In this document: positions 8,104 through 15,044 of the stretch, in pieces
Layout: each line of letters starts with the position of its first letter
How positions within the stretch are numbered: the first letter of the stretch is position 1
NCBI GenBank assembly: GCA_902475025.1
Contig: CABRXX010000043.1
Location: 1 to 22,616 of the forward strand
Direction: 5' to 3'
DNA from: Merdiplasma sp905207905
GTDB taxonomy: Bacteria > Bacillota > Clostridia > Lachnospirales > Lachnospiraceae
DNA length: 22,616 nt
Made by a program: the position numbers and the translations under genes
The notes under the pieces: model-generated
Databases searched by the model: none
What the model was told of the DNA's origin: nothing
Seen by the model: the letters and a program-made list of their open reading frames with translations, nothing else

Positions 8104-8284
8104 AGAGTCTCCATTATAATTTTTTCGTACCAGTTCAGCCATACACAAAATAACAAAAATCCAAGTTCAAATCAGTTTCAAAACAAAGATTTTTTGTTTT
8201 TTATAGGGCTTCTGCCATAAGCGAAATTTTTCGCTGCAACAACAGCCAATTTAAGCTGCTACGGCCAAACGGGCACATTTTTTT

Positions 8285-8314
8285 ATATAAAGGAAAAGAC
8301 CACGTGAAGTGGCC
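8285..8314 (-). terminator. Weak intrinsic terminator or attenuator between rpmH and rnpA
   Basis: On the minus strand, GGCCAC and GTGGTC form a six-pair stem (one G-U) around a five-base loop, followed by TTTTCCTTT. It begins at the last base of the rpmH stop codon. A short stem with an interrupted T-run suggests partial read-through, giving more L34 message than RNase P protein and insertase message from the one strong promoter. The following leader of rnpA (8104-8284) contains short AT-rich palindromes only. Confidence 0.5.
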
Positions 8315-8448
8315 TATGCTGACAAAACTTTTCTTCCTTTTGCTCTTCTGGCAGCTAATACTTTTCTTCCGCCAGCCGTGCTCATTCTTGCTCTGAAACC
8401 ATGAACTTTTGCTCTGGATCTTTTCTTCGGCTGAAATGTCATTTTCAT
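8314..8448 (-). CDS. rpmH: 50S ribosomal protein L34
   Basis: The minus strand encodes a 44-residue, strongly basic protein starting MKMTFQPKKRSRAKVHGF and ending GRKVLSA, a textbook L34. L34 sits in the large ribosomal subunit on 23S rRNA. It is the first gene of the left-arm operon, with a strong promoter at 8540-8568. The AGGGG ribosome site is only two bases from the ATG at 8448 but eight from the internal ATG at codon 3. The family usually begins with the MKM/MKR residues, so 8448 is retained with that caveat. Confidence 0.97.
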   Translation of the reverse strand: MKMTFQPKKRSRAKVHGFRARMSTAGGRKVLAARRAKGRKVLSA

Positions 8449-8539
8449 ATCCCCTGGCACCCCCTTTGACTAACCAAATATCTATCATAATTGGTAAAAT
8501 TTTTCATTTTTCAGATATAGCCTGGAAAACATCATTTTC

Positions 8540-8568
8540 ATTATATGCATAAATCAGGCCTCAGTCAA
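8540..8568 (-). promoter_or_regulatory. Strong sigma-A promoter of the rpmH operon
   Basis: On the minus strand, TTGACT (8563-8568), a 17-base spacer, and a perfect TATAAT (8540-8545). Initiation near 8533 would leave a leader of about 85 bases before rpmH. The promoter faces away from dnaA, and the DnaA-box cluster starting at 8633 lies directly upstream, so DnaA binding could influence it. Confidence 0.8.
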
Positions 8569-8632
8569 GATATTTTCTTTTTTTATCCGCTGTTTATTCC
8601 CCTTCTTTCTGTTTCCCACAAGTTTTTTATAA

Positions 8633-8868
8633 TTATCAACAAGATTCACTGGATTTATCCACAATTTGTTGATAAAATGTGTATAACCGTTGGAAATTAT
8701 GTGTATGAATCCACCAGAAGTCCCATTTTCTTTGATTCTGCGGGAATTTTCCAGGTGTCGATTTGTGTATAACCGAATCCAGTTATACACATTCCTGTCG
8801 AATCCCAGGGATTTCTGACTGCAGAATCCGAAAAATGTGTATAAGTGGATTTTGATCAATGTGGATAA
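8633..8868. other. oriC: Origin of replication, upstream DnaA-box cluster (oriC part 1)
   Basis: Nine-base DnaA boxes of the TTATNCACA type: perfect TTATCCACA at 8655-8663 (+) and 8860-8868 (-); TTATACACA at 8678-8686 (-), 8764-8772 (-), 8783-8791 (+) and 8836-8844 (-); TTATCAACA at 8633-8641 (+) and 8667-8675 (-). A one-mismatch site starts at 8700 (-). Eight good boxes in 236 bases between divergent rpmH and dnaA mark the standard Firmicute origin. Several overlap or flank the region upstream of the dnaA promoter, which fits dnaA autoregulation. Together with the cluster after dnaA this makes a bipartite origin. Confidence 0.9.
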
Positions 8869-8879
8869 AAAATTTCTCA

Positions 8880-8908
8880 TTGCTAATTTGCTTTAGATAC
8901 GTTAATAT
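8880..8908 (+). promoter_or_regulatory. Probable dnaA promoter
   Basis: TTGCTA (8880-8885), a 17-base spacer, TAATAT (8903-8908). It lies between the last DnaA box (8860-8868) and the dnaA ribosome site AAGGAG, giving a leader of about 28 bases. The -35 element begins eleven bases past a perfect DnaA box, so repression by DnaA is plausible. An alternative pair using the overlapping TTGCTT and TATAGG is weaker. Confidence 0.5.
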
Positions 8909-8942
8909 TAGTATAGGGAAAAATGGGTTAAGGAGAAAAATC

Positions 8943-10307
8943 ATGGACATCATAAGAGAAAAGTGGGAAGAAATTCTCTACACCGTGAAGGTGGAACATG
9001 AACTGTCTGATATCTCTTTTAAAACCTGGCTTCAACCCCTGCAGATACACAGCGTCAGCGAACATGTAGTAACAATCCTGGTTCCTTCTGAACAGATGGG
9101 CATTAGCTATATCAGTAAAAAATACATGTTTCCTATTAAAGTGGCTATCGCAGAGATTACAGGAACCGAATATGATATTGAGTTTATTCTTCCGGAGCAG
9201 GTAAAAAAGAGCGAACAAAAAAGTCAGAGTTCTTCCAATTTTAAAGATACCAAACTAAATACCACCATTGAGAAAGCAAATCTCAATCCAAAATATACCT
9301 TTGACACTTTTGTGGTGGGAAATAATAACAAGTTTGCTCATGCAGCCGCTCTGGCGGTAGCGGAATCACCGGGTAAGATGTACAACCCTCTTTTTATTTA
9401 CGGAGGAGCCGGACTGGGAAAAACGCACCTGATGCATTCCATTGCGCACTTTATTTTATCGGAAGATCCGGATAAAAAGGTTCTCTACGTTACCAGCGAA
9501 TCTTTTACAAATGAATTGATTGACGCTATCAGAAACGGGAATAATACAGCTATGACCACATTTCGGGAAAAATACCGGAATGTGGATGTGCTTTTAATCG
9601 ACGATATTCAGTTTATTATAGGAAAGGAATCCACGCAGGAAGAATTTTTCCATACCTTTAATGAACTTCACGGAAATAAAAAACAGATTATTATTTCCAG
9701 TGATAAGCCTCCAAAAGAGATCGAAACTCTGGAGGCAAGACTTCGTTCCCGGTTTGAGTGGGGTATCCTGGCAGATATCTCCTCTCCTGACTATGAGACA
9801 AGGATGGCTATTCTACATAGGAAAGAAGAGACTGACGGCTACAATATTGACAATGAGGTTATCGAATACATTGCCAACAACATTAAATCCAACATCCGTG
9901 AACTGGAAGGCGCTTTGAACAAACTGGTAGCCTTAAGCAACCTGGAAAATAAAGAAATTACTGTAGCTCTGGCGGAGGAAGCATTAAAGGATATTGTCTC
10001 TCCCAATCAGAAGCGGGAAGTTACCCCTCAGCTGATCATCGATATCGTAGCAGAACACTTTCATATTTCTCCTGCTGATATCTGCAGCAACAAGCGAAAC
10101 AGTGAAATTGTACTTCCCAGGCAGATTGTGATGTATCTTTGCCGGGAGATGATTGATATTCCCTTAAAATCCATTGGCTCCTACATTGGAAAACGGGATC
10201 ACTCCACCATCATCCACGGAATCAAAAAAGTGGAAGCAGACATGAAAAGCTCGGAAACTATGCGGAATACCATTGATATTATCAAGAAAAAGATCAATCC
10301 AAATTAA
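8943..10307 (+). CDS. dnaA: Chromosomal replication initiator protein DnaA
   Basis: 454 residues, typical length. Domain I spans about 1-85, a short polar linker 86-112, and the AAA+ domain about 113-330: Walker A GGAGLGKTH at 154-162, Walker B LLIDDI at 217-222, sensor 1 around SSD (252-254), the arginine-finger box RLRSRF at 266-271, and sensor 2 RELEGA near 319. Domain IV carries the DNA-box-binding signature GKRDHSTIIHG at 416-426. The start is the ATG at 8943, seven bases after AAGGAG; an in-frame ATG at 8859 would place extra residues across a DnaA box and the promoter, and is rejected. DnaA-ATP oligomers on the flanking boxes open the origin and load the helicase. Confidence 0.98.
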   Translation: MDIIREKWEEILYTVKVEHELSDISFKTWLQPLQIHSVSEHVVTILVPSEQMGISYISKKYMFPIKVAIAEITGTEYDIEFILPEQVKKSEQKSQSSSNFKDTKLNTTIEKANLNPKYTFDTFVVGNNNKFAHAAALAVAESPGKMYNPLFIYGGAGLGKTHLMHSIAHFILSEDPDKKVLYVTSESFTNELIDAIRNGNNTAMTTFREKYRNVDVLLIDDIQFIIGKESTQEEFFHTFNELHGNKKQIIISSDKPPKEIETLEARLRSRFEWGILADISSPDYETRMAILHRKEETDGYNIDNEVIEYIANNIKSNIRELEGALNKLVALSNLENKEITVALAEEALKDIVSPNQKREVTPQLIIDIVAEHFHISPADICSNKRNSEIVLPRQIVMYLCREMIDIPLKSIGSYIGKRDHSTIIHGIKKVEADMKSSETMRNTIDIIKKKINPN

Positions 10308-10309
10308 AT

Positions 10310-10439
10310 TTATCCACACTTATCCACATTTTTATCAACTTTTCCACAGTACAAACTGTGATTCCAGTGTGGATGTGTGTTTATAACATCATAAAAATTC
10401 TCATGGGAAAGAGAAACAGGATTCTGAGAATGTTTATAA
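10310..10439. other. oriC: Origin of replication, downstream DnaA-box cluster (oriC part 2)
   Basis: Immediately after the dnaA stop stand two perfect TTATCCACA boxes one base apart (10310-10318 and 10320-10328), then TTATCAACT (10332-10340) and TTTTCCACA (10340-10348), all on the plus strand. Reverse-strand near-boxes follow at 10368-10376, 10378-10386 and 10431-10439 (TGTTTATAA twice). A six-pair hairpin sequence CACAGT/ACTGTG spans 10345-10360. The 310-base gap to dnaN also holds the large inverted repeat at 10411-10498 and an AT-rich run at 10561-10585 that is a candidate unwinding element. I see no convincing dnaN promoter. Confidence 0.85.
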
Positions 10440-10498
10440 CTGAAGGGTTATCCAGCCACTGACCGGGACATTCCACATGGTTATGAATCCTGTTTTTC
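10411..10498. repeat. Large inverted repeat in the dnaA-dnaN gap
   Basis: The arms GAGAAACAGGATTC (10411-10424) and GAATCCTGTTTTTC (10485-10498) pair over 14 positions with one G-T. Nested inside, GAATGT (10428-10433) pairs with ACATTC (10468-10473). On the plus strand the right arm contains TTTTT and runs into TTCCTT, so it could be a dnaA terminator with a long branched loop. It could equally be a structural part of the origin. Two DnaA-like sequences lie within it. Confidence 0.55.
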
Positions 10499-10617
10499 CT
10501 TGGAATCATCCAGGATTCTGGAGTTTTACACATATAAACAGCCCTTAAGACTACGACTGCTGATTTTTATCTTTATTATATCTTTGGCTTTACGCCGAAA
10601 GAAAGGAAGTTTTACTT

Positions 10618-11721
10618 ATGAAAATCATCTGTTCCAAAAGCGATTTATTAAAAGGTGTAAATATTGTAATGAAAGCAGTGCCTTCTAAGACAACCATGAC
10701 CATCTTAGAATGTATCTTAATTGATGCATCTGCAGGACAGATTAAATTTACAGCCAATGACATGGAGCTGGGTATTGAAACCATTGTTGATGGACGAATC
10801 GAATCCAGGGGAATCATTGCTCTGGACGCCAAGCTCTTTTCTGATATTATTCGAAAGCTGCCGGACAATGATGTAGTAATCGAATCAGATGAAAAATTGA
10901 ATACATTGATCACCTGTGAAAAAGCTAAGTTTACTATTATGGGCAAAGAGGGAGAGGATTTTTCCAAACTTCCGATGATCGAAAAGAATGATCCCATCTG
11001 TCTTTCCCAGTTTACATTAAAAGAAGTGATTCGCCAGACGATTTTTTCTATTGCAGCCAATGACACCAATAAAATGATGACAGGTGAACTTTTTGAAATT
11101 AATGAAAATGAACTGAAGGTTGTTTCTCTGGACGGTCATCGAATCGCGATTCGAAAAATTGAGCTGAAAGATTCTTATGATTCTAAAAAAGTAGTGGTTC
11201 CGGGAAAGACATTAACGGAGGTCTCCAAGATTCTTTCCGGTGAAACGGAAGATATTGTAAAGATTTACTTTACCCAGAATCATATTATGTTTGAGTTCGA
11301 TCAGACGATAGTGGTTTCCCGGCTGATTGAAGGATCTTATTTTAGAATTGATCAGATGCTCTCCAGCGATTATGAGACAAAAGTGACGATCAATAAAAAG
11401 GAGATGCTGGATTGTATTGACCGTGCCACTCTTTTGGTAAAAGAGGGAGATAAGAAACCGATCATTCTCAATATTACAGATGAAATGATGGAGCTTAAGA
11501 TCCATTCTCAGATCGGTTCTATGGATGAGGTGATCGATATCCAGAAAGAAGGAAAGGATATTCTTATTGGATTCAATCCTAAATTTTTAATCGACGCCCT
11601 TCGGGTGATTGACGATGAGCTGATTGATATTTATTATGTAAATTCCAAGGCTCCCTGCTTTATCAGGGATGAGAATCAGACGTATATCTATCTCATTCTG
11701 CCGGTGAACTTTGTGGCATAG
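10618..11721 (+). CDS. dnaN: DNA polymerase III subunit beta (sliding clamp)
   Basis: 367 residues, standard length, with three repeated clamp folds. The N-terminus MKIICSKSDLLKGVNIVMKA and the segment 'TNKMMTGELFEI...VSLDGHRIAI' are typical of the family, and the protein ends with YLILPVNF, close to the conserved YLILPV/M-R/N terminus that forms part of the partner-binding pocket. The dimeric ring encircles DNA and tethers polymerase and repair factors. The start has AAGGAAG eight bases upstream. It follows dnaA after the second half of the origin and precedes rlbA and recF. Confidence 0.98.
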   Translation: MKIICSKSDLLKGVNIVMKAVPSKTTMTILECILIDASAGQIKFTANDMELGIETIVDGRIESRGIIALDAKLFSDIIRKLPDNDVVIESDEKLNTLITCEKAKFTIMGKEGEDFSKLPMIEKNDPICLSQFTLKEVIRQTIFSIAANDTNKMMTGELFEINENELKVVSLDGHRIAIRKIELKDSYDSKKVVVPGKTLTEVSKILSGETEDIVKIYFTQNHIMFEFDQTIVVSRLIEGSYFRIDQMLSSDYETKVTINKKEMLDCIDRATLLVKEGDKKPIILNITDEMMELKIHSQIGSMDEVIDIQKEGKDILIGFNPKFLIDALRVIDDELIDIYYVNSKAPCFIRDENQTYIYLILPVNFVA

Positions 11722-11807
11722 GAGGGGATTCGGAACAGAATCCTGAACGAAGGGCTGCCGAAGGAAGACGCAACGGACAGAGAGCATTTTGGGAAGAGAG
11801 GCAGAAT

Positions 11808-12014
11808 ATGGAGATCAAACTGAGAGAGGATTATATTAAGCTGGGCCAGGCTTTAAAAGCCGCAGGCCTTTGTGAGAGCGGAGTGGACGCCAAACTGGTC
11901 ATTTTAGACGGATTGGTGAAAGTGAACGGAGAGACAGAGCTTCAGAGAGGAAAAAAGCTTTATGATGGAGATGTGGTTTCTTTTGATGGTGAAACCATCC
12001 GAATCGTAAAATAG
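11808..12014 (+). CDS. rlbA: S4-domain RNA-binding protein RlbA (YaaA)
   Basis: 68-residue S4-like domain protein: LREDYIKLGQALKAAGL, then GLVKVNGETELQRGKKLYDGD, matching the S4 RNA-binding loop pattern. This is the small protein found between dnaN and recF in most Firmicutes (YaaA in Bacillus subtilis), linked to ribosome large-subunit maturation. An AGAGG site lies six bases before the ATG. The 86-base leader after dnaN contains a perfect six-pair hairpin, GGATTC/GAATCC, at 11726-11743 but no T-run, so the operon likely continues from dnaN. Recognition is by fold and place; the cellular role is less certain. Confidence 0.9.
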   Translation: MEIKLREDYIKLGQALKAAGLCESGVDAKLVILDGLVKVNGETELQRGKKLYDGDVVSFDGETIRIVK

Positions 12015-12017
12015 ATT

Positions 12018-13100
12018 ATGAAGATAGAATCAATCGAACTGGTAAATTTTCGTAATTATGATAAATTAATCGTATCTCTTGATCAGGGAACCAATCTTTT
12101 TTATGGAGACAATGCCCAGGGGAAAACCAACATCCTGGAATCGGTGTATCTTTGCGGAACCACCAAATCCCATAGGGGAAGCAAGGATAAGGAGATGATC
12201 CTCTTTGGAAAAGAGGAAGCCCATATTCGGATGAAAATCCTGAAAAATGAGATTCCCTATCGGATTGATATGCATTTAAAAAAGAATAAGGCAAAAGGGA
12301 TTGCCATCAATGGGGTTCCCATTCACAAGGCCAGTGAGCTTTTAGGCCTTGGTAATTTTGTGTTTTTTTCTCCGGAGGATCTGAATATTATAAAAAATGG
12401 CCCTTCAGAGAGGAGAAGATTCCTGGATATGGAGCTTTGCCAGTTGAATCGGATTTATCTTCATAATCTGATGAATTACAACCGAATCCTCATGCAGAGA
12501 AACAAACTTCTGAAGGATATTTCCTTTCATCCGGAGTATGAGGATACGCTGGAGATCTGGGATGTTCAGATGGCGGAGTATGGAAGTAAGATCATCGCTG
12601 CCAGAGAAAATTTTGTAAAAGAGTTAAATGAGATTATAGTTGAAATACACAAAAAGCTGTCCGGAGGCAGGGAGGAGCTTATGGTCTCCTATGAAAAAAA
12701 TGTTTCCCAGGCACAGTTTTTAGAGGCTATTAAGAAAGACAGGGATAAGGATATTCGAATGAAAATGACTCATACCGGTCCTCACAGGGATGATCTCTTG
12801 TTCCAGATCAAGAATCTGGATATCAGGCGGTTTGGGTCTCAGGGCCAGCAGAGAACTACAGCCCTTTCCCTGAAGCTGGCAGAAATTGAACTGGTGAGAA
12901 GAAGCAGCAAGGATTCTCCGATACTGTTGCTGGACGATGTTCTGTCTGAACTGGATGGAAACAGGCAGCATTATCTGCTGGAGAGCATCCATGATGTGCA
13001 GACACTGATCACCTGTACGGGAATAGAGGATTTTATTGAGAATGATTTTCGGATTGACAAGCTTTTTTATGTGTCAGACGGAATGGTTTTTGAGAAGTAA
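12018..13100 (+). CDS. recF: DNA replication and repair protein RecF
   Basis: 360 residues, the usual length for RecF, an SMC/ABC-like ATPase that helps RecO/RecR load RecA at gapped DNA. The start IESIELVNFRNY is diagnostic. Walker A is GDNAQGKTN at 30-38; the ABC signature 'GSQGQQRTTALSLKLAEIEL' begins near residue 273; Walker B 'ILLLDDVLSELD' follows near 301-312. It begins three bases after the rlbA stop and has no recognisable ribosome site, so its translation is probably coupled to rlbA. It is followed 11 bases later by gyrB. Confidence 0.97.
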   Translation: MKIESIELVNFRNYDKLIVSLDQGTNLFYGDNAQGKTNILESVYLCGTTKSHRGSKDKEMILFGKEEAHIRMKILKNEIPYRIDMHLKKNKAKGIAINGVPIHKASELLGLGNFVFFSPEDLNIIKNGPSERRRFLDMELCQLNRIYLHNLMNYNRILMQRNKLLKDISFHPEYEDTLEIWDVQMAEYGSKIIAARENFVKELNEIIVEIHKKLSGGREELMVSYEKNVSQAQFLEAIKKDRDKDIRMKMTHTGPHRDDLLFQIKNLDIRRFGSQGQQRTTALSLKLAEIELVRRSSKDSPILLLDDVLSELDGNRQHYLLESIHDVQTLITCTGIEDFIENDFRIDKLFYVSDGMVFEK

Positions 13101-13111
13101 GGAGGAGCAGA

Positions 13112-15028
13112 ATGAGTGCAGAATATGGTGCAGATCAAATCCAGATTTTGGAGGGATTGGAAGCAGTTCGCAAAAGGCCGGGAATGTACATTGGAAGTAC
13201 GTCTTTGAGAGGCCTTCACCATCTGGTATATGAGATTGTAGATAATTCCGTTGATGAGGCACTGGCAGGCTATTGCAGTGAGATTTCTGTGACGATCCAT
13301 AAAGATAATTCTGTGACAGTGTTGGACAATGGTCGTGGAATCCCTGTGGGAATCAACGCAAAAGCCGGGATTCCGGCCGTTGAGGTAGTGTTTACGATCC
13401 TCCATGCAGGAGGAAAATTCGGCGGCGGAGGATATAAAGTGTCCGGCGGCCTTCACGGCGTGGGCGCTTCTGTGGTAAATGCCCTTTCCGAATGGCTGGA
13501 GGTGGAGATCTATAACCAGGGAAAAATTTACAAGCAAAGATATGAGAGAGGCCATGTGATGTATAAGCTGGAGGTGGCCGGTGAGTGTGATCCGACGGTG
13601 AGCGGAACCTGCGTCACCTTCCTTCCGGATAAGGAGATCTTTGAGGAGACGGTTTTTGACTTTGATACCTTAAAGCAGCGGCTTCGGGAGATGGCTTTCC
13701 TCACAAAAAATATTAAAATGCGTCTTATTGATGAAAGGCCTGAGGAAGTGAAGGAAAAGGTGTTTCATTATGAGGGCGGAATCAAAGAATTTGTCACTTA
13801 CCTGAATAAAGGAAAAACAGGACTATATCCGGATATCATATACTGTGAGGGGGAGAAAGACGGCATCATGGTGGAAGTAGCCATGCAGCACAATGATTCC
13901 TACACAGAGAGTACTTACAGCTTTGTAAATAATATCACTACCCCGGAGGGAGGGACTCACCTGACGGGATTTAAGAATGCTCTGACCAAAACCTTTAATG
14001 ATTACGCAAGAGCCAACAAGCTGTTAAAGGACAGTGAGCAGAATCTTTCCGGAGACGATATTCGGGAAGGCATGACTGCCATTGTCAGCATTAAGATCGA
14101 AGATCCCCAGTTTGAGGGGCAGACCAAGCAGAAGTTGGGCAACAGCGAAGCCAGAGGCGCAGTGGAGAGCGTTGTGTCGGATCAGTTGGAGGTATTTTTG
14201 GAGCAGCATCCCCAGGTGGCCAAGCTGATTCTGGAAAAATCCATTATGGCTCAGAGAGCCAGGGAGGCTGCCAGAAAGGCCAGGGACTTAACCAGAAGAA
14301 AGTCCGCATTGGACGGACTGGCTCTGCCTGGAAAGCTGGCGGACTGTACAGACAAGGATCCCTCTAAATGCGAGATTTACATTGTAGAGGGAGATTCCGC
14401 CGGAGGCTCTGCTAAAACTGCCAGAAGCCGGGCCACGCAGGCCATCCTGCCTCTTCGGGGCAAGATTCTGAACGTGGAGAAGGCAAGGCTGGATCGAATT
14501 TATGGAAATGCGGAGATCAAGGCCATGATCACAGCTTTTGGAACGGGAATCCATGAAGATTTTGACATCACCAAGCTGCGGTATCACAAGATTATTATTA
14601 TGACAGATGCCGATGTGGACGGCGCCCATATTGCGACGCTGCTTCTGACCTTCCTTTACCGCTTTATGCCGGAGCTGATTAAGCAGGGCTATGTGTATCT
14701 GGCAACGCCGCCCCTCTATAAGCTGGAGAGAAATAAAAAGGTGTGGTATGCCTACAGCGATGAGGAGCTGGCTAAGATTCTCAGTGAGGTGGGCCGGGAT
14801 CAAAATAATAAGATCCAGCGGTACAAAGGTCTGGGAGAGATGGATGCAGATCAGCTCTGGGAGACCACCATGGATCCGGAGCGGAGAATTTTAAAGAGAG
14901 TGACCATGGACGAAGCCCAGTCCTCAGAGATTGACGTGACCTTTACCACGCTGATGGGAGATCAGGTAGAACCCCGTCGGGAATTTATAGAAGAAAATGC
15001 AGAGAGAGTAAAAAACCTGGATATTTAA
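13112..15028 (+). CDS. gyrB: DNA gyrase subunit B
   Basis: 638 residues, normal for Firmicute GyrB. The GHKL ATPase domain has DNSVDEA and DNGRGIPV near the N-terminus and GGLHGVGASVVNALS a little later. The transducer domain follows. The TOPRIM domain carries EGDSAGGSAK near residue 427 and DADVDGAHI near 499, the acidic magnesium ligands. The tail 'QRYKGLGEMDADQLWETTMDP' is conserved. Together with GyrA it introduces negative supercoils using ATP. The AAGGAGGA site five to six bases before the ATG is strong. gyrA follows after 16 bases. Confidence 0.98.
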   Translation: MSAEYGADQIQILEGLEAVRKRPGMYIGSTSLRGLHHLVYEIVDNSVDEALAGYCSEISVTIHKDNSVTVLDNGRGIPVGINAKAGIPAVEVVFTILHAGGKFGGGGYKVSGGLHGVGASVVNALSEWLEVEIYNQGKIYKQRYERGHVMYKLEVAGECDPTVSGTCVTFLPDKEIFEETVFDFDTLKQRLREMAFLTKNIKMRLIDERPEEVKEKVFHYEGGIKEFVTYLNKGKTGLYPDIIYCEGEKDGIMVEVAMQHNDSYTESTYSFVNNITTPEGGTHLTGFKNALTKTFNDYARANKLLKDSEQNLSGDDIREGMTAIVSIKIEDPQFEGQTKQKLGNSEARGAVESVVSDQLEVFLEQHPQVAKLILEKSIMAQRAREAARKARDLTRRKSALDGLALPGKLADCTDKDPSKCEIYIVEGDSAGGSAKTARSRATQAILPLRGKILNVEKARLDRIYGNAEIKAMITAFGTGIHEDFDITKLRYHKIIIMTDADVDGAHIATLLLTFLYRFMPELIKQGYVYLATPPLYKLERNKKVWYAYSDEELAKILSEVGRDQNNKIQRYKGLGEMDADQLWETTMDPERRILKRVTMDEAQSSEIDVTFTTLMGDQVEPRREFIEENAERVKNLDI

Positions 15029-15044
15029 GGGGGGAAAGTTGTAA

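Noticed and set aside
8201..8488. 95-codon minus-strand frame across rpmH
   Set aside because: It is the wrong frame over the L34 gene; the 44-residue L34 product in the other frame is unmistakable.
8542..8880. Short frames inside the rpmH-dnaA gap on both strands
   Set aside because: The interval is filled with DnaA boxes and promoters, and the predicted products are unlike known proteins.
10590..11069. 159-codon minus-strand frame opposite dnaN
   Set aside because: Antisense shadow of the strongly conserved sliding-clamp gene; no ribosome site and no recognisable protein.
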